From Hymenopus coronatus (Eukaryota > Arthropoda > Insecta > Mantodea > Hymenopodidae): 64,000 nt of DNA. Location of the stretch: the NCBI GenBank assembly GCA_030762935.1, contig CM060886.1, positions 32,535,509 to 32,599,508 on the forward strand. The letters are read 5' to 3'. Of the stretch, positions 44,344-56,160 are shown piece by piece (position 1 is the stretch's first letter; each line of letters starts with the position of its first letter). Position numbers and translations under genes: made by a program. The notes under the pieces were generated by a model. It was not told where the DNA came from and searched no databases. It saw only the letters and a list, made by a program, of their open reading frames with translations.

Positions 44344-44963
44344 AAATCAAAACTATTTCCAAGACCATTATTTGCAAAGTTTCTAGTCTCCGCTGACCAG
44401 ACTAAGGGACGTATATTCACCTGATAACTAGATACGGTATTCGTGACTTGGTTACATAACTATGTATGTGTGGTGAAAGAGATCAATATTCAAAGCGTCA
44501 TTTAGGAAAGCAATCCGGAAACGTTGCATATTGTACTCGGTTTAATTTAACATTGTGGAATAATAAAGCAAACAAACGACAGTTTATTACATTATGCATG
44601 TTTTAATTAATGCATAATGATTTCAAAGCGGATATTAAATGCGATATAATTTAAATAACTGTTCATTAGGCGTTACCCTGACAATATTTTTTAAAAAGCT
44701 AATGTTTGGTTATAAATTAATCATATTTAGAACTATGTTTGCTCATTTCCACTCAAACGATTAAATGGTTGCTACGAAACTTTGTTTACAAAATCTTAGT
44801 TCACAATTATGGTAGCACTATACCCTTTTTAGAATTCTGAAAGTAGCAAGTATCAAACCCTTGGACTCTCAGCCTGATCTTAAAGTACGGAATAAAAACA
44901 CTAAATATCCCACGCTAAATAGTTTATGAATTACATAATCACTAAAGTATGTAAGTGTAATTT
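44344..44963. other. no gene seen
   Basis: AT-rich sequence without a recognised feature. Confidence 0.5.
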
Positions 44964-45821
44964 TTACTTTCTCTATACGTACTATGTACATAGTGTTTAG
45001 AGAAGGTATTGTAATGCACCCAAGAAATTCGATACCGAGATTTCACCGGAAATACATGTTTTGAGACCTTCTGAATAAAAAAAAACAGTTTTAGAAAATA
45101 GTCCGTGTGTGTGTGTGTGTGTGTGTGTGACTTTGGACAGCATAGCTCAAAAACGGAAAGTCCGTTAAAAACCAAACTTGGTATTTAGGTTTGGTATATT
45201 TCAAGGATACGACACGAATATTTTCAAGAAAATCCCCATTCAAACTACCCTTTACATGGAACTTTTTTCGAAAATTTTGATTTTCTCAAAAATGGTTCTA
45301 AGGATTTTGATTGAAATATCGTATATTAAAGATATTTACCTGACAAATAAAATGTATATCTTGAATTGGGAATAACCTCTGAGGATTACTTTATTCTGGA
45401 TGAATTTTACTAAATTTTGCATAACTACTAAATCGTAAGAGACAAAACTTACCACACAAAAAATGAAGAGCACGTTAAATAAAACACAATTTATGTTACG
45501 TACATTTTTTGTGGAGTTTATCGTTTTTGAGATACACCTTGTTTTTGGTTTCAGCTTTGAAAAAGTTATACTTTTCTCATATAGGAATTTGTTAACTCCT
45601 GTCCATACAAACAAAGGAACTTCAGTCACATAGCAATCAGCTTTTGTCTATTCCTTTCACCTATGGTACTCCCTTATTTCGCTTATACCTTCAAGGAAGC
45701 AGGTAATAAGACTAGTTCTGCTATTTTTTCTCGATTAGCATGAAGTAAATAGAATATAAGCTTTTTAACAGTAATTTGTGGCAGGGATGTAGAGAAAGTT
45801 ATGTGAATGGAATACATCAGA
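44964..45821 (-). repeat. HER28, full length, module A
   Basis: From TTACTTTCTCTATACGTACT to AATACATCAGA. TG run 45103-45130. The G-rich box is shortened. Confidence 0.92.
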
Positions 45822-45873
45822 TTTTTGTAGTAGTTTAACTTTTGTAAACACTTTGAAAACATTTAGTTAAAAA

Positions 45874-46775
45874 TCTGATGTGCTACACTCACATGACTTT
45901 CTCAGGCTGTTCTAAAAACTTCATACTAAGATTCTTCTTCTTTCTGCACCTTGCTAATTGTCGTACTCCTTAGCACAATGTTCTTATTATTTAGTTTCGT
46001 ATAAGTTGGAAGAAAACAAGGGAATATACTAGGCTAAACCAATAGTCAAATGTTTTAAAAGCTGTCGTTATGCGATTGTCATTACATATCGCTTCTTTTC
46101 TTGGCCAGGAGTAGAACAAAAGAAAAACGGACACTCCCGTCTGAGAAAAGTATAAGTACTTCACAACTGAAACTAATAACAATGAATACCTCTAAAACGG
46201 TAAGCTCCACGAGAAAAATGTATATGACATAACTTATGTATTTTAACAATACCTACATTTTTTGTATAATAAGTTTTTGTCTATCCGTTATTGTTTACTA
46301 GTTATACCAAATTAAGCAAAATTCATCCAGAATAAATAGGTCTTCAGAAGCTATTCCCAGAAAATTCAAGATATACATTTTATTTGTTAGGTAAATATGT
46401 TTAATATTTGACATTTTAATCAAAATCGTTAGAGCCATTTTTAAGAAAAATCAACATTTTCGAAAAAAAGTTCCATGTAAAGGGTAGTTTGGGGCGCGGC
46501 GATTTTTCTCAAAATTTACGTGTTGCATTCCTGGAAGATACTAAACTTAAATACCAAGTTTGATATTTTACTGACTTTTCGTTTTTGAGTTATCGTGTTC
46601 ACTGCCACACGGACACACGGACACATACACACACTCGGAACATTTTCTGAAAATAATTTTTTTGGATACAGGGTCCCTAAAATATATATTTCCGGTGAAA
46701 TATCGGAATTGAATTTTTGGGTGGAGTGCAATACCTTCTCTATACACTATGTACATAGTACGTATAGAGAAAGTA
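45874..46775 (+). repeat. HER29, full length, module B 5' with A-like 3' half
   Basis: Starts TCTGATGTGCTACACTCACA with the B module (CTTCTTTTCTTGGCCAGGAG). From about 46190 its sequence is closer to module-A copies (GGGTGGAGTGCAATACCTTC, TGTACATAGTACGTATAGAG). It is the clearest mosaic in the window. Confidence 0.9.
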
Positions 46776-47568
46776 AAAAGTGGAAGATTTAGAAGTTTCA
46801 TCTAAAACGACTACGAAAATAATTTGCCTTCTGATTCTGAAGTGTGTTCTAGGAGAAAATTCTAGAGAGTATGAGATTTCCAGTTCATTATGGAATTGAT
46901 TTTTAAAATTGTGGCATGAGTGTGTTAATTTTGATGCTTGTAAGACTTTGTTAAGAAACACTTTAAGGCGTTTAGGTATGGCAGGCGATACAACATTAAT
47001 TGGGTCACGCTAAGAGGATCCGTGAGCGAAGAACGCATTTGTATAGCAGCACAGTGCAGTCATCTGGAAGGAGCGCTTTATGGCTTAATGTGGAGTATAA
47101 TTTCATGAGCCTTGTGTAAGCTTCATTGAGTTGTTGATGTGTGTATGCCAGGTTAAGCCACGATCGAAACATAGTCTCAAGTACTTAATTGCTCTGCTAA
47201 TTGGTAGTCAGAACACTTCCTTGTGGCTTGTTTAACAACCGGAGTATCAAGAAGTCTTCTCAAGGGGATATATTGAATTAATATTTATAGTCACAATTTA
47301 ATTTGTTTTTAATTTAATTTAGTAACACAATTTAATTGATATACAAGCTGTAAGAGGTATAAGTGTAGATATTTTGTTGGTAAATAATGACAAAGTAATG
47401 CAACACATTATATCAATATGTGCTTCATTTGGGGACATATAATTTTACTTATTATGCTACTGCGTTTTACGGCCGCCTGACTCCTCCAAGAAGACGTGGC
47501 CCACACATACAAGTTTATTTTCTCTAAGACCTCTTCTCCATTTTTCGCTCCATTGTGGTACTTTTTTT
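46776..47568. other. no gene seen
   Basis: The block 46960-47240 has somewhat higher GC (GGCAGGCGATACAACATTAA, GGAAGGAGCGCTTTATGGCT) but no recognisable coding or SINE feature; the rest is AT-rich. Confidence 0.45.
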
Positions 47569-48127
47569 TTACTTTCTCCACACGTACTATGCACATAGTG
47601 TATAGAGCAGGTATTGTATTCCATCCATATATTCCATAACGAGATTTGTCAAATGAAATGTATATCTTGAATTTTCTGGGAATAGCCTCTGAAGACTACT
47701 TTATTCTGGATGAATTTTACGGAAATTTGCATAGCTGCTAAACCGTAAGAAATGGACAAAAACGTACTACACAAAACATGCAGAGCACGCTAAAACACAG
47801 AATTTATGTTATATACATGTGGTTGTTCGTTTTTGAGATATCTTTGTTTTTGGTTACAGCTTTGAAAAACTTATACTTTTCTCATACAGGAATTTGTCAA
47901 CTCGTGTCCATACAAACCAAGGAACTTCAGTCACATAGCAACCAGCTTTTGACTATCACTTTAACATATGGTATTCCTTTATTTCACTTAAACTTACAAG
48001 GAAGCAACTAATAAGACGATTTCTGCTAATTTTTCTCGATTAGCATGAAGTAAATAGAAGCATGAACTTTTTAACAATAATTTGTTGCAGAGATGTAGAG
48101 AAAATCATGAGAATGGAACACATCAGA
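47569..48127 (-). repeat. HER30, internally deleted
   Basis: 3' end TTACTTTCTCCACACGTACT with palindrome, then CCATAACGAGATTTG runs directly into TCAAATGAAATGTATATCTT. The CA tract, TTGGTATTT segment and G-rich box (about 300 bp) are gone. 5' end GAACACATCAGA. Confidence 0.9.
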
Positions 48128-48842
48128 TATTTTTTTTTTTTTTTTTTTTTTTTTTAGATTCATCCCGCTTCGGTTTGCTGCAATAAAGGGGTGTTGTTCT
48201 GTTTTTATCTCTAAATTTACCTGTTTTACTTCATTTTGTAATTGATTTTATCCTTTTATTTCAGTCACCTTTTGTTTTATCCGGGCCTTTCTATCCATGC
48301 AGTTGAGTGCCCAGCAACATCATTCATTATCAATCTCCGGATGGTGGTATTACTGTTTTAGCTTACTAGGGTTTTAGTTTTAAGGGATTCTAACCCCTTT
48401 TATGAACCATAGTTTTTAATGATTTTTATCGTTTTAACTGAGCTTCTAGCAAAGGATGGTTTTTAATCTCCATTGTATTGCTAATTTTAGCAGTTATTTT
48501 ATCTCTCATAACTTTAATCGTGTTTTAAGGCTGAACTCTTGCCAATTTTGTATATTTCAAGAGCGCTGATAACCAAGGAGTTGAGATCCCCAAAATCCCT
48601 ATCATCATCATCATCATCATCATTATCTCTGAGACCGCGGGCCGGAAGCTGTAACGTTTACTGGGTGGGCCTCACCTTAACGAATTATATCGGAAGTGAG
48701 TTTGAGTATTTTCTGCAAGGTCAATTGGTCTCATATTGAGGCGTGAAAACGGGAAAGCAACTCAACTCGTCTGAGCAAGAATACTCGGGCGTATTCAGCC
48801 AAAATACTCTGATCAGATCTGGTGAGGGAAGTCTTGACTTTC
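48128..48842. other. poly-T, (ATC)n and unassigned sequence
   Basis: T-run of 25 at about 48131-48155 next to the HER30 5' end; (ATC)n at 48601-48624; a locally GC-rich piece GAGACCGCGGGCCGGAAGCT at 48631-48650. These might be the 3' end of an unknown retroelement on the minus strand with a poly(A) tail, but I see no coding signature. Confidence 0.45.
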
Positions 48843-50115
48843 TGTCAAGAAAGTACCGAGAATTGATCATTTAGAAATCCTGTTTAAAAGGGGATTCAAA
48901 ATGATTATGATCGCTATATTGGTACAATTTTCCTCTATACCCACGCGGAGTTTGATCGTCATCTGTCATCTAGTTTGTTTATAGTACGCCATTTTGTTAC
49001 TTCATGTCAATGGTGATTTGCGATCTTGCAATGGATACAAATATTGAGCAAAGAATCTGTCTCAAATTTTGCATTGCAAATGGTATTTCGTGTGCCGAAT
49101 GCTGAAAAAGTTACAGAGGGCTTACGGTGAATCGACTTTATCAAAAACACGTGCATATGAGTGGTACATTCAAAAATGTTCAAGATGTGGTGGAACATTT
49201 GGCTCGCTCTGGTCGGCCATCAGTGGTTTCAACTGAACTGAACATCGCTGGAGTGAAGAAAATCGTCATTTAGGTCTGAGAGAGATTGCCGCTGAACTTT
49301 CTGTGTCTCACGAATCGATTCGTACCATTTTAAATGATTGTTTGGCATGGCACGCGTTGCAGCTCGGTTAGTTCCGGAAGACTTGAATTTTCTATAAAAA
49401 CTCAATTGCATAAGGATTGCTGAAGACATGCTAGAACGAGCCGGTTCCGACCCCACATTCATGAAACGCATTGTAACTGGTGATGAGACGTGGGTTAACG
49501 AGTTTGGCATTCAAACCAGTCAACAAGCTTCCAAATGGCGCCTTCCAACCGAACCGAAACCTAAAAGGGCACGTCAAACTCGATCAAAACTCAAGGTCAT
49601 GTTGACAGTTTTTTTCGATTTTCCCGGTGTCGTGCACTCAGAGTTCTTGCCAGAAGGTCAGAGGGTAAGTAAAGACTATTATCTGAGCATTATGCGGCGT
49701 TTGAGAGAACAAATACGGAGAAAAAAGCCAATTTGTGGAACGACAACCCATTGATTCTGCACCACGATAACGCACCAGCTCACAAGGCTATTATTGTGAA
49801 CGAATTTCTGGACAAAAGCTCAACAAATGTCATCGAACAGCCACCGTATTCACCTGATCTGGCTCCTGCTGATTTATTTCTCTTTCCAAAGCTCAAGTTA
49901 CCACTTCGAGGCACCCGTTTTCAGTCGATAGAAGACTTAAACGAAAATTGACATCGATTCCTAAAAGTGGCTAAAAAATGTTTTAATGATTGGATTTAAT
50001 CGTTGGCATAAATGTATAATTTCAGAAGAGGCCTACTTTGAAGGCGATAAAATAAAATTGGATGAATAATTCATTTTTTGTGTTTTATTGACCAATTACC
50101 GGAACTTTCTTGACA
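48843..50115 (+). mobile_element. mariner element, 1.27 kb, with TIRs
   Basis: Left end TGTCAAGAAAGTACCGAGAA and inverted right end TGTCAAGAAAGTTCCGGTAA share about 30 bp of similarity (continuing AATTG-TCA). Size and gene placement are those of a full-length mariner. I could not fix the TA duplications. Confidence 0.88.
49031..50069 (+). pseudogene. mariner transposase (DD34D), near full length, broken
   Basis: Starts MDTNIEQRICLKFCIANGIS; frame breaks within the first 100 codons (ARSGRPSVVST is still clear). LGLREIAAELSVSHESIRTI is the second helix-turn-helix. VTGDETWVNEFGIQTSQQAS carries the first Asp, and KVMLTVFFDFPGVVHSEFLP follows. The frame shifts near 49735. LILHHDNAPAHKAIIVNEFL has the second Asp and YSPDLAPADLFLFPKLKLPL the third, 34 residues later. 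A stop after EDLNEN (49949-49951) precedes a C-terminal remnant ending at 50069. Catalytic residues are intact, so this copy died from frameshifts and stops only. Confidence 0.93.
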
Positions 50116-50227
50116 CAGTAGTACATCACTAGGAAAATGTCATACCACAATACTTCGGTCCTGTCACTTCATTTCAAACAATTGCTCAGTTGTGACGATA
50201 GCTTGTCCTAATGCTATGCCATTCCCT

Positions 50228-50395
50228 ATGGCCACGTTCGCTAAAGTGTCTCGTTTTGGTGCTTCGAAGCGCAAGGGATAGTGGATTCGAGTCCCGCCTT
50301 GGACATGGGTATTTATTTATGTTTGTGTTGTGTATATGTGCATATCATAAGCAAACGCAGTAAAAAGTATAGAGAATTGCAAAAAGAGAAAACAA
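50228..50395 (+). mobile_element. SINE C copy
   Basis: ATGGCCACGTTCGCTAAAGT, CTCGTTTTGGTGCTTCGAAG, GGATTCGAGTCCCGCCTTGG (B box) and ACATGGGTATTTATTTATGT are collinear with the copy at 11151. No flanking repeat like that of the first copy is seen. Confidence 0.8.
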
Positions 50396-50518
50396 AATAA
50401 AAACAAATGCTACTGTGCCATGTTGCAGATGAACCTCTGCGATTCGCAAACTACTCAACTCGTTACTCTTTTGACAGCATCCACGCTGGCACAGCCTGCC
50501 TGGTCTATAGTGACAGGG

Positions 50519-50610
50519 TCACCCTCCGAGGTGCAGTGGTTACTATATTAGCCTCATAAACCCAAGGTCGCGGATTCAAGTCCGGTGAAGTGCGACATTG
50601 CAGATTCTAG
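50519..50610 (+). mobile_element. tRNA-like SINE head (SINE A-related)
   Basis: CCTCCGAGGTGCAGTGGTTA and AACCCAAGGTCGCGGATTCA, then AGTCCGG, follow the same A box-to-B box pattern and wording as SINE A heads. The body does not continue, so this is a head-only or diverged copy. Confidence 0.6.
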
Positions 50611-51259
50611 TTCAGTTTTAGATTTGACTGTCATTGGTCGATTGACCAACATGGCTGCCCATGCAGAAGCAGACAAAACGAACGAAAGACCGTGCATTTC
50701 ACATTGGAAAGAAAACTGATTTTCAGAATATATATATGTACCATATGTCAAAATATCTATAGCTATTCATTTAACAACCTAAGTTAAAGAGAAAAAAATG
50801 TGTGTGTGCGCGTGCGTGTGTGAGGTTGTGCATCTGTATACAGGTATTCTAAAATCACGCAACAGATTTTGATAATTCTTTCAGCATTGTAAACTCCTAT
50901 ACTTCCTGACGGTCTTCTATTGCTTCTTCTTCTGCATGATTTCGGTAGTATGATTTCATCTATTATAGGACTTTCTTTGATGCAATCGTTTGTATTTCTT
51001 ATAAATGGTATTTCTGAACTTGGAACCCTGTTAAAGTTGATTTTGTTTTATTTTTATTTTGTATCATACTCCCTACAGGAACATCATCATCGTTTTTAAG
51101 AACTTTATCCTTGTTTCGGGTCTATTTTTTATTTTCTAGGCTGTTAGGTATAGTACCGCAAACCATGCCAAACCTACTAACTGATTGATTATATCTATCC
51201 TTTGCATTCATGCTAACTTCATCCTTAAGTAAAGGTTGTATCATATGTGGAAATTATTG
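50611..51259. other. no gene seen
   Basis: A TG/CG-rich tract (TGTGTGTGTGCGCGTGCGTG) at about 50799-50825 resembles the HER microsatellite, but the flanks are not recognisable. The rest is AT-rich. Confidence 0.45.
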
Positions 51260-51690
51260 ATTTTTATTAAATATCATATGTTTAAAATATTTCATGACAA
51301 ATGAAATGTATGTACTGCCTTTGGGGATTACCCTCTGCAATCCACTGGATGACTTTTGTCCAACTGGAACCCGTAAGAGATAGAAAAAATGTAGATCCCA
51401 ATTTTTATCAGGTACATTTTTGTGGAGTTAATTATTTTCGAGATATTCCGGGTTATTGATATGAATATTACATTATTTAAACATGCCTCAAATAGGAAGT
51501 CGTCAGTCGTTTTTCTTTTATTTTACGTGTTGTCACATAGCGACCAGCTTTTAAAATATTTGTCTATCGCCACTTTGTTTCCCTTCTAGTTACAAGGAAC
51601 AAAAGATTAATATCATTTCTGCAAATGAATATCTCATTAGCAAGAAATATATATAAAAAAATAAGGTTTTTAAATAATAGTTCTTGTTAG
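51260..51690 (-). repeat. HER31, old 5' half
   Basis: Diverged minus-strand blocks: TTTAAAATATTTCATGACAA, CCCGTAAGAGATAGAAAAAA, TTTTCGAGATATTCCGGGTT, GTCACATAGCGACCAGCTTT and CTTCTAGTTACAAGGAAC. The 5' end is not preserved. Comparable in age to HER9. Confidence 0.7.
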
Positions 51691-52240
51691 ATTAAGTAAT
51701 TTGCGAACAATACGGCACATACAGGAGGTACTTAAGCTGCAATGTAATTCTAAAACTCATCTTTTAGAATTCTACAAACAAATCGAAAATTTGGTAGTCT
51801 GTAGTGAAAATTGTAGTTATATTAATATTTTAAGAAAATTACTGATATTATTTATTGATATGCTTACTCGATATTTATGATACATCAGATATTAATATCT
51901 TCCTTGTGTACACAATTGCACATTTTTGGCACTGGAAAAACTGTGAAAGAATGCTAAAACATTAGCTGTTAAGAAGCAGTATTACACTGTGATATAAATG
52001 GAAAACACATTATTGGAGAGCTAAAGAAAGAGTGTGAAAGTGAGATTCTCCAATGCACTTAACGAATAATATTGGTTATGTATTGTACGGTAGCTGTACC
52101 AGAAGTACTCGATCTCGCGTATAAATAGCGGTTGTTGTTTCAAGCAACAACAATGGTAAAAAGTACAAACGTTAATAAGCTTAAGTTTGAATTTCCACGA
52201 TTTTACATTGTTTAGCATTTGTATGGCAGCTATTATTAGT
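51691..52240. other. no gene seen
   Basis: AT-rich, no recognised feature. Confidence 0.5.
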
Positions 52241-52249
52241 GAATGCTCT

Positions 52250-53277
52250 CAGCGAATTTGTAAACTTGGATAAACTTGGTCATCGTTATGTGATACAATA
52301 CTTTCATTTGTAAGATCTTAATCTAATATTAAAGCTGAGCTAGATTCAGCTTTGGGGGAGTCTGTTCCTTCATTTACAACAGTAAGATATTGGGTGGCAG
52401 AGTTTAAGCGCAGCCGTACGAGCTGCCAAGACGAACATCGCAGTGGTCGACCAAATGAGGTCACTAGTCCAGAAAATGTAAAGAAACTCCACAAAATGGT
52501 GGACTGAAAGTGCGCGAGCTAGCAGACATTGTAGGCTTTACAAAAAGGTCTGTACATCGTAGACTGACTGAATATTTGGATATGAGAAAGATGTGTGCAA
52601 GGTGGGTGCCGCGTTTCCTCAACATCCTCACACTTGAACATCGTGAGGATGTTTTAGTCCAGTGTTTGGCTATATTTCGCTGAATAAAGGTGAGATTTTG
52701 CGTGAATTTATAACACTGGATGAAACCTGGATCCACCACTTCACACCAGAGACGAAGGAACAATCAAAGCAGTGAATTGGAAGAGGAGAATCGGCTCCAA
52801 AGAAGGCGAAGACAGTTCCATCTGCAGGCAAGATCATGGATCAGTTTTCAGGGACGCACGCGAGATAATTTTCATGTATTATCTGAAAAAAGGAAAGGTA
52901 ATCAATAGAATATAATACGAACTAGCTACAGCATTTAAGTGATGACGTCGAGCAAAAACGGCCGCATTTAGCGAAAAAGAAGGTTTCGCTTCATCAAGAC
53001 AGTGCACCAGTTCATACGTCCATTATCGCCAAGGCCAAAATCAATGAGTTAAACATCCAATTACTTCCTCATGCACCCTATTCGACAGATTTAGCCCCCT
53101 CTGATTGTTTTCTGTTTCCAAGCTTAAAGAAATGGCTTGGTGGTAGAAGATTTGCCAAAAGAAATAGGTGGAGTCTGCAGTTTATGGCTATTTTGCAGAC
53201 TTCGTACTTCTCACTTTAAAAGGGTATCGAAGCTATTGAACATCGCTGGGAAACGTATATCGAGTTGAAATGTAGAG
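52250..53277 (+). pseudogene. mariner transposase remnant (DD34D)
   Basis: Plus-strand blocks in transposase order: KAELDSALGESVPSFTTVRY, then WVAEFKRSRTSC and RSGRPNEVTSPENVKKLHKM; VRELADIVGFTKRSVHRRLT (second DNA-binding helix-turn-helix); REFITLDETWIHHFTPETKE (first Asp); SAPKKAKTVPSAGKIMDQF after a frameshift; KKKVSLHQDSAPVHTSIIAK (second Asp); and PYSTDLAPSDCFLFPSLKKW (third Asp, 34 residues later), then HRWETYIELK near the end. Multiple stops and frameshifts occur, and the segment after SGT is badly decayed. The right TIR is probably around GGTTGGGTACTTATGGGACA (53324-53343); no left TIR is recognised. Confidence 0.9.
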
Positions 53278-53366
53278 AAATAAAGATGTTTTTCCCCAAA
53301 ATGTTTTTGCTTTCTTTGTTAGGTTGGGTACTTATGGGACAGCTCTTGTAAATATATTGCATATTA

Positions 53367-53566
53367 AAATAAGAACTGAAGCTTTCCTGGCGACGTGTTA
53401 ATTCAAAATCTTCTCGGGCTTCTAGCCAGGTAAAAACTTGGCTTGACACCAACGTTTCGAAGAAGTGCATCAGTTCACCCTGAAGACGAGGAAGATGCAC
53501 TTCTTCGAAACGTTGGTGTCAAGCCAAGTTTTTACCTGGCTAGAAGCCCGAGAAGATTTTGAATTA
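53367..53566. repeat. 200-bp foldback insertion: 74-bp perfect palindrome arms
   Basis: Arms 53398-53471 and 53494-53567 are exact inverted copies by my base-by-base check, around a 22-nt spacer. Flanking direct repeats ATATTGCATATTA at 53354-53366 and 53567-53579 suggest a 13-bp target duplication; the second repeat overlaps the last arm base. The arms contain CGTTGGTGTCAAGCCAAG and ACCTGGCTAGAAGCCCGAGA. No coding function is supported. It sits just beyond the mariner right end. Confidence 0.93.
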
Positions 53567-53579
53567 ATATTGCATATTA

Positions 53580-54110
53580 TTTTTTCGACGATCCTGAATA
53601 ATAGAAATAATACATTGTCAAAAATAAAATGAATTACTAACACCTGTTCAACATGATGGTTCCAATTACAAGGTCACTGTCTTCGTGTCGAACTGAGGAT
53701 AAATTAAACACGCCTACTCACCTTAAGAAAATAATTTGCAGGACTTTTTAAAAGCTGAATAAAATATTAACAAATCTAAGTAAGATAATGAATGCAATAC
53801 CGAGGTAAGATTTAATGATAAAGTTCTAATCAAGTATACCGTATCTATTTTAATAAATCAAAGGGCAGAGAATTTTTATTATTGTATGTACCTACAATCA
53901 GGTAGGTTAACTAGTCAGTCCTGATCACAGGACGTTCAACTTTCCACCAATACAGTATGAACGAACACTAGATTATGCACTGGCGTGAAAATAAGTAATT
54001 TACAATTGTGGAGAGATAAGGTAATCTTAAATTTAGTTTTGATTTCTGTTACACTATTTCCTGTCATAAGGGTAGAAACTACAACACGTCTTTTATTGAA
54101 GATTAAAAAA
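53580..54110. other. no gene seen
   Basis: AT-rich, no recognised element. Confidence 0.5.
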
Positions 54111-54753
54111 TCTAATGTGTTCCATTCACATGATTTTGTCTACATCTCTGCAACAAATTATTGTTGAAAAGCTTCTTTTTCCTTCATGCTAATCGAGAAG
54201 AAATAGAAATAGTCTTATTATTTGCTTCCTTGTAAGTAGAAGCCAAATAATGCAGTACCATAGGTTAAAGTGATAGTCAAAAACTGGTTGATATGTAAAT
54301 GAAGTTTCTTTGTTTGTACGGACAGGAGTTGACAAATTTCTGAGTGAGAAAAGTAACAATTTTTTAAACTTTAAACCAGTAACAAGGAATATTTAAAAAA
54401 CGATCATCTGCACGAAAAAAAAATGTATATAACATAATCTGTGACTTTTAACTTCCTGTACAGTTTTTGTGATGTAAGGTTTTGTCCCACTTACGGTTAA
54501 GCACTTATGCAAAATTCCTTAAAATTCATCCAGAATAAGGTTGTCAGGTAGATATAATTAAATACCAAGTTTGGTATTCAATGTTTTTTTGTTTTTAAAC
54601 TATGCTGTCCACAGACACACACAATCACACGCGAGCGCACAAACTGACGTTTTTCTAAAAATGTTAAAAGTGTATTTCCGGTGAAATCTCGGTATCGAAT
54701 TTTTGGGTGGAATGCAATACCTTCTCTATACACTATGCAGGTATATAAAGTAA
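54111..54753 (+). repeat. HER32, internally deleted
   Basis: Starts TCTAATGTGTTCCATTCACA; the A body runs to CAGAATAAGGTTGTCAGGTAG. About 190 bp holding the G-rich box are missing before AATACCAAGTTTGGTATTCA. The 3' palindrome is shortened (CACTATGCAGGTATATAAAG). Confidence 0.88.
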
Positions 54754-55256
54754 AAATTACTACAATTAAGACAACACTGCACGTGTCTTTGAGTAACCCA
54801 TCTTTAATACCAGAGGAACAAAAGAAAAGCAACAATCCTTTGTGTATACTGATATGAACATCTATGCTTCGCCTTTACACCACAAAAAGGACACCCAACG
54901 ACATTCAACAGAAAAGAGGAAGCGAAAGGAAAGCAAATTAAACTCTGCTTTCTCCCGCTTTTGTTTTTATTTTGGAAGCTTCTCTCTGCGGCAAACCCCT
55001 CACTGGAACAGAAAAGGAATATTTGAAATTGCATCTCTACATGAAATGCTTCGCTATGATTAAACACGACTCTCTATTGAATGGCTTCACGGTCTTCATA
55101 TTAATAAAATATTTATTTACAGAAGCTGGAGTGATGAGTAGAGCTGCAAATAGAATTGAAGCGAAATACAAAGCTTACCTGCAGCCTGAATTATATTATG
55201 AAAGCAGAAAAAAAAAAATTGTAGATTTTTCATGCTTTCGTATTTTTTAAAAACAA
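54754..55256. other. no gene seen
   Basis: No recognised element. Overlapping short frames on both strands have no family signature. Confidence 0.45.
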
Positions 55257-56064
55257 TCTGATGTGTTCCATTCACGTGACTTTTTCTACATCTCTGCAAC
55301 AAATAATTGTTAAACAGCTTATGCTTCTATTTACTTTATGCTAATCGAGAAAAAATTAGCAGAATTACCCTTATTACTGGTTTCCTTGTAAGTAGAAGCG
55401 AAATAAGAGACTACCATAGGTTGCTATGTGACTGAAGTTCCTTTGTTTTATTCGACCGCAATTGACAAATTCCTGTATGATAAAAGTTTATGTATTTTAA
55501 AACTGAAATCTAAAAAAAGTAATATCTTGAAAACGGCCATTTCCACGAAAAAAAGTATAGGATATATACTGTGTGTTTTATCGTGATCTACATTTTTTGT
55601 GAAGTAAGCTTTTGTCTAACTCTTACGGTTTACCAGTTATGCGAGATTCAATAAAAATCTTCCAGATAAAAGAGGTATTTGGAGGTTATTTCTAGACAAT
55701 TCAAGATATATATTTTATTTGACATGTATCTTAAATATAAGCGAACTATTTTTGAGAAAACCAAAATGTTCGAACTTTTTTCCATGTAAAGAGTAGTTTG
55801 GGGAGGGATATGTTCTTGAAAATATTTGTATCACATCTTTAGAAGATACCAAACTTAAATACCAAGTTTAGTATTTAATGTCCTTTTAGTTTTTGAGCTA
55901 TGCTACCCATAGACACACACAAACGCACATACACGGACCTTTTTTAACTTTTTCTTTTTATTCAGGGGGACCCAAACATGTATTGCCGGCGAAGTCTCGG
56001 TATTGAACTTTTGGGTGAAATGCAATACTTACACTATGTACATAGTACGTGTAGAGAAAGTTAA
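55257..56064 (+). repeat. HER33, module A, moderately diverged
   Basis: Starts TCTGATGTGTTCCATTCACG and ends TGTAGAGAAAGTTAA. The palindrome's left arm is partly deleted (TGCAATACTTACACTATGTA). Most similar in its body to HER2. Confidence 0.9.
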
Positions 56065-56160
56065 CGATCAGTAGCCCTAAATTGCTACACCTTTTAACAG
56101 AAATCAGAAATAGCACCATTTTGAATTTTATTTTTAAAAAGTCCTAAGTAAAACCGTTCT

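Noticed and set aside
53216..53500. 94-codon minus-strand frame across the palindrome
   Set aside because: It spans the mariner end, the foldback insertion and its flank, so it cannot be one evolved gene.
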